Positions 8,986 to 17,896 of a DNA stretch of 64,000 bases are shown piece after piece. Numbering within the stretch: the first letter of the stretch is position 1; every line of letters starts with the position of its first letter. The notes beneath the pieces were generated by a model. It did no database searches. It was not told the origin of the DNA and was given only the letters and a program-made list of their open reading frames with translations. Source of the stretch: Bin5 sp965221145 (GTDB lineage: Bacteria > Chloroflexota > Anaerolineae > Caldilineales > Caldilineaceae); assembly GCA_965221145.1 (NCBI GenBank), contig OZ244877.1, forward strand, positions 3,162,001-3,226,000. Reading direction: 5' to 3'. The translations under genes and the position numbers were made by a program.

Positions 8986-10092
8986 ATGAAAACAAGAGCA
9001 GCCGTAGTATATGAACACGATGCCCCCGTAGTCGTCGATACGCTGACCCTTGACGATCCCAGAGAGCACGAAGTCCTGCTGCGGATGGGCGCCAGCGGCG
9101 TCTGTCACTCCGATCTGTCGGTCGTAAACGGGACCATCTATTTCGATCCGCCGGTCGCGCTCGGACACGAAGGCGCGGGCGTAGTGGAACGGGTCGGCGA
9201 CAACGTCACCTATGTCAAGCCGGGCGATCACGTCATTCTGTCGTTCGTAACATACTGCGAGAACTGCCCGATGTGCGACAGGGACCGGGTCTGCCTTTGC
9301 AAGGGCTATTCAGCCCGCAGAGGCTACCTGCTGGACGACACCTGTCGGCTGCACAATGCGCGCGGCCAGGACATTATACAGATGTCCCGCATCGGAACCA
9401 TGTCCGAGTTGGCCGTCGTGCCCGAGCAGGCGCTGATAAAGATCGATCCCGGCTATCCCATGGACAGGGCGGCGCTGGTTGGCTGCGGCGTGACCACGGG
9501 CGTGGGCGCGGTATTGAGAACCGCCCAGGTGGAACCCGGCAGCACTGTCGCGGTGATCGGAACGGGCGGCGTGGGGCTGAACGCAATTCAGGGCGCGGTA
9601 CTCGCAGACGCCGAGCGCATCATCGCTGTTGACCTTTTGGAAAGGAAGCTCGAATTTGCCCGCCAGTTTGGCGCAACCGACACGGTGAACGCCTCCGAGG
9701 TGGAGGCGGTGGAGGCGGTTGTGGAGTTGTCGGGCGGCTTGGGCGTGGACTATGCCTTTGAAGCGATCGGAAGTTCGGTAACGATCCGTCAGGCTTTCGA
9801 CATGGTTCGCCCCGCGGGCACAGCCGTGGCCATCGGTCTGGCGCGCAGCGATGACATGGTGCCCGTGCCGCCCCAGACGTTAATCTGGAGCGAAAAGAAT
9901 CTGATCGGCTCATACTATGGCTCTTCCCGCCCGCGCGTGGATATGCCAAAGTATCTGCGGCTCTATGATGAAGGCAAGCTGATGCTGGACGAGTTGATCA
10001 CGCAAACGTATCGGCTGGAACAGATCAACGAGGCCTTTGCTGACATGGAAGCAGGGAAAAACGCCCGCGGGATGTTGCTTTTCGATATGTAG
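8986..10092 (+). CDS. zinc-dependent alcohol dehydrogenase (MDR family)
   Basis: A 368-residue medium-chain dehydrogenase that should oxidise an alcohol with NAD(P). Catalytic zinc ligands are in SGVCHSDLS and LGHEGAG (residues 35-65). The structural-zinc lobe CENCPMCDRDRVC is near residues 90-102, and the nucleotide fold GTGGVGLNAIQGA near 190. It resembles class III/NDMA-dependent type enzymes, but the substrate cannot be read from sequence. ATG at 8986 is chosen for AAGGAG 8 nt upstream. It converges on the helicase gene with only 24 bp between the stops. Confidence 0.9.
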   Translation: MKTRAAVVYEHDAPVVVDTLTLDDPREHEVLLRMGASGVCHSDLSVVNGTIYFDPPVALGHEGAGVVERVGDNVTYVKPGDHVILSFVTYCENCPMCDRDRVCLCKGYSARRGYLLDDTCRLHNARGQDIIQMSRIGTMSELAVVPEQALIKIDPGYPMDRAALVGCGVTTGVGAVLRTAQVEPGSTVAVIGTGGVGLNAIQGAVLADAERIIAVDLLERKLEFARQFGATDTVNASEVEAVEAVVELSGGLGVDYAFEAIGSSVTIRQAFDMVRPAGTAVAIGLARSDDMVPVPPQTLIWSEKNLIGSYYGSSRPRVDMPKYLRLYDEGKLMLDELITQTYRLEQINEAFADMEAGKNARGMLLFDM

Positions 10093-10116
10093 ATTGTCTC
10101 GGCCGGTGGCGAGCGT

Positions 10117-12585
10117 CTACAGCGCCTGTCTGCGTTCAGACGCGGGCAGGCCGATAATCTCCAGTGCGCCCCACTCGCCGCACTCATTGACCCATCTCTT
10201 GCGCAGCGCAGGTGACAAAGAGCCATCTGCCAGCCTCAGTTCTGCCGCTGCGCTGCAACGAATCTCTACGCCGAAACTGTTGGTGTGGCGGTCCGCGTCC
10301 GTTATGCGCGCCCGCAAATTGCGCAGTCCTTCCACAACGGCGTGAATCTCAGCATCCGTAGGGTCGCTGTCGTCCAGGGTAGCCACCTTTTCGTCCGCCT
10401 TGCCATCCTGGAGACGGGTCAGTTGCCAGCGCCAGTGTGACGCGCCCGTGTCCTCATCTCCTAGAGCGGATACGTCCAAAGTGAAGTCCGCCCGGCTGGC
10501 AAGCGCCTCGCGGTAGAACTGATGCACGTCGCGGAAGTCGCGGCTGAAGCGGGCCGGGGGCAGATCGTGGCGAGCCTGCTGACCATATCCTCTGCTTGTC
10601 AACCGCTCATCCAGTATCGCCACAACACCCCGATCTGCTGTGCGCCGTATCAGACGGCCAAATCCTTGCTTCAGCGCCAGCGTCATCAAAGGAACCATGT
10701 AATTTCTGAAGCTGCTGCCGGCATCGGCTTCATCCAGCACTTTCATGCGGGCGTCGTGCAAAGGATCGCTCGGCGTAGGAAAGGGCAACTTATCCAGCAC
10801 AACCAGGCTCAGATTGTCGCCGGGCAGATCGACCCCTTCCCAAAAAGATTTCGTCGCCAACAAAACACTGTGCGGCGTCTCCCGAAACCAGTCCAACAGT
10901 AGGTTGCGGGGGCGCTGGCCCTGGGCCTGCAACGGCCAGACTACGTCGGTCAGACGCTCATGCACCAGCTGTAATCCGCTCCAACTGGTAAAGAGGCACA
11001 ATGCCCTCCCCCGGCTCACGTTGAGCAGGCGTTCGACCTCAGCTGCCACGGCGTCATAGAAGCGATCTTTCGCTCGCCAGTTGAATGCAGGCAGCGCCGG
11101 CTGATAGAGAAGCGTCTGTTGCGGATAGTTAAAAACTGAGCCGACGACCAGTTCATGGGGTTGGCCCAGCACTCCGCAGCGGCTCTTGAAATGCTCGAAG
11201 TTGCCATCTGTGGCCAGGGTTGCGCTTGTGCAGATTACCGTGCGTTCCTCATCAACGAACAGATGCTGCGCCAGGTCCTGTGCAGGGTCGATCGGCGCGG
11301 CATGAAGGCGCAGATTCAGGTGCCGAGAGCCGGTTATCTTTTCGGCGTAGCGTACAATCTTGTCGTCCAGCGAGCTGCTAGCAACCGCCTGGAACTTGGC
11401 CGCCAGAGAGCCAAGCCCCTTCACCGCCAAATCGTAATTGGCTGACTCCTCGGATTCGTCGGCAGTAAGTTGGGGGCGGCCCTCCTCCTCTGGCAAGTCG
11501 TAAGGATGGGCCTGCCGCATTTCGTCCTGCAACTTTTTCAGGCTGCCGGACAGTTTTCTCAACTCCTCCAAGTCAGTGCCAATGCGGAATACGTTTTCGT
11601 CGGACAGGCGCTCTACTTCCGAAAAGGCCAGCCGATTGTGCCACTGCAACTCCTCCAAGCGCTCCCTTTCCAGATGCGCCTTGAAGACGTTTCGCGAGAG
11701 TAGCTGCTCCAGAGCGAAGTCAGTTGTCTCCACCTCAAATACCGAAGTGGCCGTGTTTTCCAGTTGGTGCGCCTCGTCGACAATATAGATCGACGCTTCA
11801 GGCAGAATCCCGAAGCCTATCTCCCCCAACTCCAGTGCATTGAGAAGGAGATGGTGGTTCGTGATGATCACCTGCGCTTGGCGGGCCTTGTCGCGCATCC
11901 GATTGATAAAGCAGTTGTCCTCAAAGTGACCACAGTTACGGCCAATGCAGTCGTCTGCGAAACTGACGATGCGTGGACGCAGTTCGTTTGTCGGAACAAA
12001 GGGCAAATCGTCAACATCGCCCGTGTCAGTGTCCTCTAGCCAACCCCGCAGATAAGTGACCTGCTCGTCCTCTTTGTCATACAAGGCAATGCGCTTCCGT
12101 TCGTCAGCCTCTTTTTCCCACTTGAGGTTGCAAACATAGTTGCTGCGCCCCTTAACGACGATGGCATCAATGGGTCGGCCCAACACCTTGCGCAGGAAGG
12201 GAATATCTTTGCGGTAGAGTTGATTTTGCAAAGATTTATTGGCCGTCGCGACCACGACTGTCCGCTCGCTAAGCAGAGCAGGAAGCAAGTAGGCTATTGA
12301 CTTGCCTGTACCGGTAGGAGCATCGATCAGGGCTGGTCGCTCGTCGAGAATCGCCTGTTTGACAACTTCCGCCATCTCTATTTGGCCGGGCCGCAGCTCG
12401 TATTCGTCCAGCGTTGCTGCCAACGCGCCCTCAGTCCCGAAAAACGCGGAAAGATCAGCTGTTTCCAAAGGAGTTGGTTTCTGTCCGTCCCTGTCCTCAA
12501 CGTAATGACCGCTCTTCTCGTTGACCTCAGAGATAGAGGAAGCGGCCGGGGCTTCAGAAATGTAAAGATTCTCGGTTGTTTTCAT
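10117..12585 (-). CDS. DinG/XPD-type Fe-S DNA helicase
   Basis: An 822-residue superfamily 2 helicase. Walker A DAPTGTGKS lies near residue 90 and the DEAH box (YIVDEAH) near 275. Between them are four cysteines (SNYVC, DDCIGRNCGHFEDNC) that match the Fe-S cluster domain of DinG/XPD proteins, and the late motifs include ATKSFWEGVDLPG and KQGFGRLIRR. These enzymes unwind DNA 5' to 3' and resolve R-loops or unusual structures. The N-terminus has about 60 residues of low-complexity extension. No strong ribosome site precedes ATG 12585. Confidence 0.9.
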   Translation of the reverse strand: MKTTENLYISEAPAASSISEVNEKSGHYVEDRDGQKPTPLETADLSAFFGTEGALAATLDEYELRPGQIEMAEVVKQAILDERPALIDAPTGTGKSIAYLLPALLSERTVVVATANKSLQNQLYRKDIPFLRKVLGRPIDAIVVKGRSNYVCNLKWEKEADERKRIALYDKEDEQVTYLRGWLEDTDTGDVDDLPFVPTNELRPRIVSFADDCIGRNCGHFEDNCFINRMRDKARQAQVIITNHHLLLNALELGEIGFGILPEASIYIVDEAHQLENTATSVFEVETTDFALEQLLSRNVFKAHLERERLEELQWHNRLAFSEVERLSDENVFRIGTDLEELRKLSGSLKKLQDEMRQAHPYDLPEEEGRPQLTADESEESANYDLAVKGLGSLAAKFQAVASSSLDDKIVRYAEKITGSRHLNLRLHAAPIDPAQDLAQHLFVDEERTVICTSATLATDGNFEHFKSRCGVLGQPHELVVGSVFNYPQQTLLYQPALPAFNWRAKDRFYDAVAAEVERLLNVSRGRALCLFTSWSGLQLVHERLTDVVWPLQAQGQRPRNLLLDWFRETPHSVLLATKSFWEGVDLPGDNLSLVVLDKLPFPTPSDPLHDARMKVLDEADAGSSFRNYMVPLMTLALKQGFGRLIRRTADRGVVAILDERLTSRGYGQQARHDLPPARFSRDFRDVHQFYREALASRADFTLDVSALGDEDTGASHWRWQLTRLQDGKADEKVATLDDSDPTDAEIHAVVEGLRNLRARITDADRHTNSFGVEIRCSAAAELRLADGSLSPALRKRWVNECGEWGALEIIGLPASERRQAL

Positions 12586-12619
12586 AGCGAGATTGTAGCA
12601 CATATGTGCGGTCGTTGCA

Positions 12620-12656
12620 AAAGAAAAACGCCCCCGTTCAGCGAACTAAGGGCGTT
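12620..12656 (-). terminator. intrinsic terminator after the LysM/fasciclin gene
   Basis: Read on the minus strand, AACGCCC and GGGCGTT form a 7-bp stem around a 16-nt loop, followed at once by a T-rich tract (TTTTTCTTTT). It lies 46 bp past the stop of the gene at 12702 and just before the helicase start, so it should separate the two transcripts. Confidence 0.8.
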
Positions 12657-12701
12657 CCCAGAGTTGAGCCGAGCGCTTTAGCAGGCGCCCGATCTCAACA
12701 G

Positions 12702-14504
12702 TTATTGTGACCCGTTCTCTTCAGGATCCGGCAGCAGTTGGTGAATGAAGTGAATGACGCCATTGGAGGCCATCACATCGGACGTGAGGATAGTCACCTC
12801 CTCAACCGTGAGTTCGCCGTCGTCGTTGGTACTTATCGAAATTGTACCGCCTTGGAGGGTCGTCAGAGAAGTCTGGGTGGCCAGGTCAGTTGCCGTCAGC
12901 GTCCCCGAAACGACATGATATTTTAGAGTCTCGGCAAGCAACACGGAATCGGCCATCAGCATGTCCAGTCTTGCTTCCGGGAGCGTAGCGAATGCGGCAT
13001 TGGTCGGCGCAAAAATGGTAAAAGGGCCGCCGTCGGAAATGGTTGCGCTCAGTCCGGCCAGATCCACAGCCAGCAGCAGAATGTCCAGTTCCTCATAGTC
13101 CTCGGCGACTTCGATGAGATTTCCCAAACCTGAGTCCGCTTCCTCTGTCGGTTCAGGCATTGCTTCCGCGGTTGGAGTTGCCGTCGGCTCCGCGGTCGGT
13201 TCCGGCATCGCCTCCGCAGTCGGTGCTGGCATGGCATCCGTGGTCGGCGCCGGGGTTGCGACGCTGCCGGACAGATATTCGTCGGCCCGTGCCTGTGTAG
13301 GAATGGTCAAGACGTCGCCGATCTCGATGTGGTCACAGTTGGCCAGAGAGTTCGCAGTGCAGATGGCAGACCAATACCTGTCCGTACCGTAGGCGCGCGT
13401 GGAGATTGTGCCCAGCGTATCACCGGATTGCACAGTGTAGGAGCTACCTAAGGTGATGTCTGTGCCCGTGGGCGCCGGGGTTGCCGCTTCTTCAGTAGTC
13501 TGCGCTGGCGCCGGCATCCTGTCGCCGTCGACCTGCTCACCAGATTCGTCGATGAACTTGACATTTTCCCCCGTCAGCGTGTAGGAAAGCGACATAGTGG
13601 TGTCATTGTAGGTCACTAGAGTTACGATTGTTGACGCGTGGTCCGCACCGACTTGGGCTGTCTTTTGCTTGATCCCTTCCATCAACTGCATTGAACCTGT
13701 GCGAAATGCAGTCGCTGATGCTGGAGAGGCATTTGTGTACCGTTCAAATCCGTCGGCTTTGAACACATAGAAACCGGAGTTGTCATCCAGTTGCTGACTA
13801 TCTTGGGGCTGGTAGTCCATCTTTATCGTCACCGGTTGCCCTGTATCGATTACTTCCAGGCCAAGGTAGTGCTTGGCAAACTGTTCATTCAACTCCCCTG
13901 TAACTCTGACTGACTGCACGGCACCCGTTGTTGCGCTCTCAGGCGTAGCCGTCGCTGTGTCGGGCGCCGTTGTGGCAGACTCTGGCGTCGACGTGGGCAC
14001 GGCCGTGCCGACTGCTACAACCTGCTCACCGGAATCGTCAAGAAACCTGACATTTTCCCCCGTCAGCGTGTAGGAGAGAGCCATGGTCGAGTCATTGTAA
14101 GTTACCAGAGTTGTGACTGTGGAGACGTTTCCCAAAGTGATTTCGGCCACTTTCCTTTTGACGCCATCCATCGTTTCCAAGGCGCCTGCGCGAAACGCGC
14201 TCTCAGAGGGTGGGGCAGCCTTAGTATAGCTGTCTAGTCCGCTGGCTGTAAACAGGTAGAAACCTGAATTGCCATCCAGATGTGAACTATGTTGGGGCTG
14301 GTAGTCCATCTTGATCTTGGCCGGTTTCGTCGGGTCAATGACCTGCAGGCCCAGGTAGTGCTTGGCAAACTGCTCGTTCAGGTTCCCGCTCACCGTTGAC
14401 GAGGCGACTCCATTCTGCGCGGTGACTGCGTAAGGGATTGCAACGAGAACTAGCGCTAGTATCGAGGCAAGCCTTGCTAAACGCCATGTCTTAATCAGTT
14501 GCAT
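12702..14504 (-). CDS. secreted protein with two repeats, LysM and fasciclin domains
   Basis: A signal peptide (LASILALVLVAIPYAVTA) is followed by two homologous blocks of about 130 residues (both with LNEQFAKHYLGL and the KMDYQPQ segment), joined by Thr/Pro/Ser linkers. Then come one LysM motif (YTVQSGDTLGTISTRAYG), a long Thr/Glu/Pro linker, and a C-terminal fasciclin domain (FTIFAPTNAAFATLPE, LKYHVVSGTL, SNGVIHFIHQLL). The LysM suggests peptidoglycan contact and the fasciclin adhesion. The 130-residue repeat is not a family I know. The gene is 270 bp downstream of the PBP pair on the same strand. Confidence 0.85.
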   Translation of the reverse strand: MQLIKTWRLARLASILALVLVAIPYAVTAQNGVASSTVSGNLNEQFAKHYLGLQVIDPTKPAKIKMDYQPQHSSHLDGNSGFYLFTASGLDSYTKAAPPSESAFRAGALETMDGVKRKVAEITLGNVSTVTTLVTYNDSTMALSYTLTGENVRFLDDSGEQVVAVGTAVPTSTPESATTAPDTATATPESATTGAVQSVRVTGELNEQFAKHYLGLEVIDTGQPVTIKMDYQPQDSQQLDDNSGFYVFKADGFERYTNASPASATAFRTGSMQLMEGIKQKTAQVGADHASTIVTLVTYNDTTMSLSYTLTGENVKFIDESGEQVDGDRMPAPAQTTEEAATPAPTGTDITLGSSYTVQSGDTLGTISTRAYGTDRYWSAICTANSLANCDHIEIGDVLTIPTQARADEYLSGSVATPAPTTDAMPAPTAEAMPEPTAEPTATPTAEAMPEPTEEADSGLGNLIEVAEDYEELDILLLAVDLAGLSATISDGGPFTIFAPTNAAFATLPEARLDMLMADSVLLAETLKYHVVSGTLTATDLATQTSLTTLQGGTISISTNDDGELTVEEVTILTSDVMASNGVIHFIHQLLPDPEENGSQ

Positions 14505-14773
14505 CTATAACCTCCAATATCCCGTGAAAAAGAATAGTCTGTCGCTCAATTGGCTGTATGCAGGAGCCGAAAGATGTGCATGACACCTTGTTGAGGCGTT
14601 GAAGCCATTTGCTGGCAATGTACGTTAGCGAATTTAGTTTATCTAAACTCTTAACCCAATCCAACATATTTTCGTGGCTTTTTGGCGGTCTCACAGTGAT
14701 TTCAGCCCGCTTAAGCAAGTTCGTGGCGCGACCGTAGGCACAACGCAGAGAAAACGTTGAAAATGCCTCAGCC

Positions 14774-17659
14774 TCATCTACTTCGAATGACGAGATGATG
14801 ACAAGGCTTATTGCTGGCTTCATCTAATCTGTGTGGGACGACGATCCGTGGGCTGAGAGGGTTGCCGTTCGCGTCAAGCGCCTGTATGGCAAGATTCTGC
14901 GGAGAGCTTTGGCTGTAAATGGGAAAGTCAAAACGGCCCGCGTCATGGGCGCCGCTCTTGCTGACGGTTTGGTAATTGTTGCCCCAGGCGTCGGTCAGGC
15001 TGATATGTACGCCAGGAAGGGCTTCATTTCGATTGTTGAGCACGAGGCCCATGATATACTGGCCGGGGCACTGATCATCGTGCCACAACTGATCCAAATT
15101 GAAGAAGTGTACTCCGCTTGAGACGGGACTGTTCACGTCTACCAGATGCCCCTGCACAATAGCGCCCACCGTTTCGATGACGCCCGCATTGGCCAGATCG
15201 ATGCCGACCCCCCATCCTGTGTAAGCAGCCAGCGACTCCATCTTTTCACAAGGGCCTAAGTAGACAGGGAAGTTGACGCCCATGTTCCACGCCAGCGCCG
15301 CTCTCCGATCGCGCAGAGCCTTGTCCTCATCAAGTTCATCAGCGCCCGAATCCTCCACCTTCCAACAGTGGCGACAGGAGTCTGCCGCTTGGGGCAGCCC
15401 AAAGGAGTCAGGCAGGGCCAGCAAGGTACGCGTTGCCCCCTCCGCAAAGCCGCAGAAACCGAGTAAGCGCGTCTCTTGCCCTCCATCGCTTTGCCGCGTC
15501 ATATAGACGGGGGCCGACGGTATGCTTTCGACACTATCTGCAAGGGGAACTGTAAATCTTTCCTGATGGTCTCGACTCTCCATGTTCTCTTCATTGTCCT
15601 GACTACTCTGGCTGACTTGATTTGCAGCCTCCAGCCAGGAGGCGCTGAAGAGTTCACCGCCGCCTTGCCGACAGGTCAGGCCGGGCGGGCAGGTGTCAAG
15701 GCGTTCCACGCTGCTGCTGACCTTAAACTCCCAGTCGGCTTCGGCTTGTGGCCAATCCAGCGCAGCGAGCAGCGTTGGCTGCCTCAACACGGTACGCATA
15801 AACTCGTTCCAGATTGGGGCTGCCGCGGCCGCGCCGGTCGCGTTCCGCATCGGCCGGCCGTCGGTATTGCCCACCCAAACGCCGGTCAGGAGATAACGCG
15901 TATACCCCATTGTCCAGGCATCTCGATTGTTGTCGGTCGTGCCTGTCTTGGCCGCCACCGGTGCGTCGAAAGTCAGTTGACTGTGAAGGCCAAACATTGG
16001 TGCGCGGGCCGGATTGTCACTGAGTATATCGGTGATCATGGATGCCGCGGCCTCCGACAGCACTGGCACACCTTCTACTTCAGAGTTTTCCAGTAGCGTT
16101 TGGCCCATGCCATCGGTAATGGTCAGGACGGAGCGGGGCGGGAGATAACGACCGCCGTTGGCCATCGTGTGGTAGGCGGACGCCAAGTCGAGCAGCGTAA
16201 CCTCGCCTCCGCCCAGAGTCAGACTCAGCCCATACCAGTCGGTTCCACGATGGAGGCTCTTTACGCCCATCAGGCGGGCGCTCTCCAGCATCCGCTCTAC
16301 GCCCACCGCGTCCAGCAGTTTCACGGCAGGAACGTTATAACTATTGGCCAGTGCCGCGCGGGCCGTCACCGGGCCGTGAAACCTGCGATCATAGTTGACC
16401 GGTTCATACTCTTCGATTGTACTGATCGTATAGGTGATCGGCGTATCCCAGAGAACAGTGGCCGGGCTGATGAGATTGTCATTCAAGGCGGTAGCGTAGA
16501 GCAGCGGCTTGATGGCGCTGCCGGGCTGGCGCGGGCTGATGGCGACGTTCACCTGGCCGTCAATATCGTCGTTTTCGTAGTCGACGCTGCCGACCATCGC
16601 CAGAATCTCCGCCGTGCCCGGTTTAAGAGCGACCAGCGCGCCGTTGTTCATGTCGTAACGCGGATTCAGGTCAGAGACCCTTTGGGAGACGATTCGCTGG
16701 GCCGTCTCTTGTAGCGCCAGATCAAGCGTTGTAAAGATGTGCAGCCCGCCCCGGCGCGCAAAGCCCTCGCCCAGGGATTGATCCAACTCTCTGACCACAT
16801 AATCGACAAAATGGGGCGCTCGGGCTGGGGGCAGTTCCCGTGACCCTTTCAGTTCCACGCCTGTTGCGAATACGGCATTGGCTTCGCCTTCGGTCAGAAA
16901 CCTGTGGCGCACCATGAGCGACAATACGACACGTTGCCGCGCCTTGGCCGATTCAAAATCCTCATACAGGTCGTAAAAGGCCGGGGACTGCGGGATACCG
17001 GCCAACAGCGTAGCTTCGGCAAGAGTCAGGTCGTTTGCCGATTTGCCGAAATAGGTGCGCGCCGCCGCCTGCGGTCCATAGGACAGATGGCCGTAGTTCA
17101 GGAGATTCAGATAGATCTCCATCAACTCTTCTTTGGTATAAGTCTGCGTCAACTCCGCGGCCAATCCGGCCTCAATAATTTTGCGGTCGAAACTCTGATC
17201 ATAACGCTCTTCAGAGCCGAGAAAGAGATTGCGGGCCAACTGCATAGTGATAGTGCTGGCCCCGGATACGATTTCTCCCTTCTCGACATTTTGCAGGGCA
17301 GCGCCTGCGATTCTTATGGGATCTATACCTTGATTGGTGAAGAAAGAGGCATCCTCGGTTGCAATGGTCGCGTTGATCAGGTGTGGGGAGACACGATCCA
17401 ATGGGACCCACTCGCGGCGGCCTTCGCCAATCAGTTCCGCAAGCAGAACTCCATTGCGGTCATAGATAAATGTCGTTTGGAAGAGCCGAGGAACGGGGCC
17501 GGGCTGAAACTGTTGCAGGTAGGCCTCGGTTACTGGCGAAAGGAAGATCGCCGGCCGCCTGTTGAGGATGCGCCTTCCCGTACTACAACCGGCGATGAGC
17601 AATACCAGCAGCCACACCAGCAGTCGATAGCGGCTCAGGTTGTGAAGAGAATGGGGCAT
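14774..17659 (-). CDS. class A penicillin-binding protein (copy B)
   Basis: A bifunctional peptidoglycan synthase. The glycosyltransferase 51 part has the catalytic EDASFF motif near residue 97 and GASTITMQLARNLFL. The transpeptidase part has SAIK (Ser about 381), SYN (about 440) and KTGTT (about 571). The N-terminus has a hydrophobic segment ending LIAGC, a good lipobox, so it may be lipid-anchored. After the transpeptidase comes a Cys-rich C-terminal ~300 residues of unknown fold. It is 238 bp downstream of a paralogue with the same order of domains. Confidence 0.93.
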   Translation of the reverse strand: MPHSLHNLSRYRLLVWLLVLLIAGCSTGRRILNRRPAIFLSPVTEAYLQQFQPGPVPRLFQTTFIYDRNGVLLAELIGEGRREWVPLDRVSPHLINATIATEDASFFTNQGIDPIRIAGAALQNVEKGEIVSGASTITMQLARNLFLGSEERYDQSFDRKIIEAGLAAELTQTYTKEELMEIYLNLLNYGHLSYGPQAAARTYFGKSANDLTLAEATLLAGIPQSPAFYDLYEDFESAKARQRVVLSLMVRHRFLTEGEANAVFATGVELKGSRELPPARAPHFVDYVVRELDQSLGEGFARRGGLHIFTTLDLALQETAQRIVSQRVSDLNPRYDMNNGALVALKPGTAEILAMVGSVDYENDDIDGQVNVAISPRQPGSAIKPLLYATALNDNLISPATVLWDTPITYTISTIEEYEPVNYDRRFHGPVTARAALANSYNVPAVKLLDAVGVERMLESARLMGVKSLHRGTDWYGLSLTLGGGEVTLLDLASAYHTMANGGRYLPPRSVLTITDGMGQTLLENSEVEGVPVLSEAAASMITDILSDNPARAPMFGLHSQLTFDAPVAAKTGTTDNNRDAWTMGYTRYLLTGVWVGNTDGRPMRNATGAAAAAPIWNEFMRTVLRQPTLLAALDWPQAEADWEFKVSSSVERLDTCPPGLTCRQGGGELFSASWLEAANQVSQSSQDNEENMESRDHQERFTVPLADSVESIPSAPVYMTRQSDGGQETRLLGFCGFAEGATRTLLALPDSFGLPQAADSCRHCWKVEDSGADELDEDKALRDRRAALAWNMGVNFPVYLGPCEKMESLAAYTGWGVGIDLANAGVIETVGAIVQGHLVDVNSPVSSGVHFFNLDQLWHDDQCPGQYIMGLVLNNRNEALPGVHISLTDAWGNNYQTVSKSGAHDAGRFDFPIYSQSSPQNLAIQALDANGNPLSPRIVVPHRLDEASNKPCHHLVIRSR

Positions 17660-17896
17660 GAGGCTTTAGTTTCTGATGCAAAGTGGGCCTATTGCAGGTC
17701 TTTGGCGTGTACTCTTCCGCACGAACCTCTCCAGGTTCACTTTGGAAGATTCGCTGTGTAAGAAGAAACGAAAGCATTGGGCGCTTCGGTTCCACCAATT
17801 CAGCGCATATCACACAAGGAACTCTCAAGTCCCCGATGCGCAGTCACCCAAATGGACGCAACCTGCACAAGTGACTATGACGCAAGACAGAGGTTG

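Noticed and set aside
14491..14823. 110-codon open frame between the PBP and LysM/fasciclin genes
   Set aside because: It overlaps the end of one gene and the start of the next, has no ribosome site and no recognisable fold. I treat the 269-bp gap 14505-14773 as intergenic.
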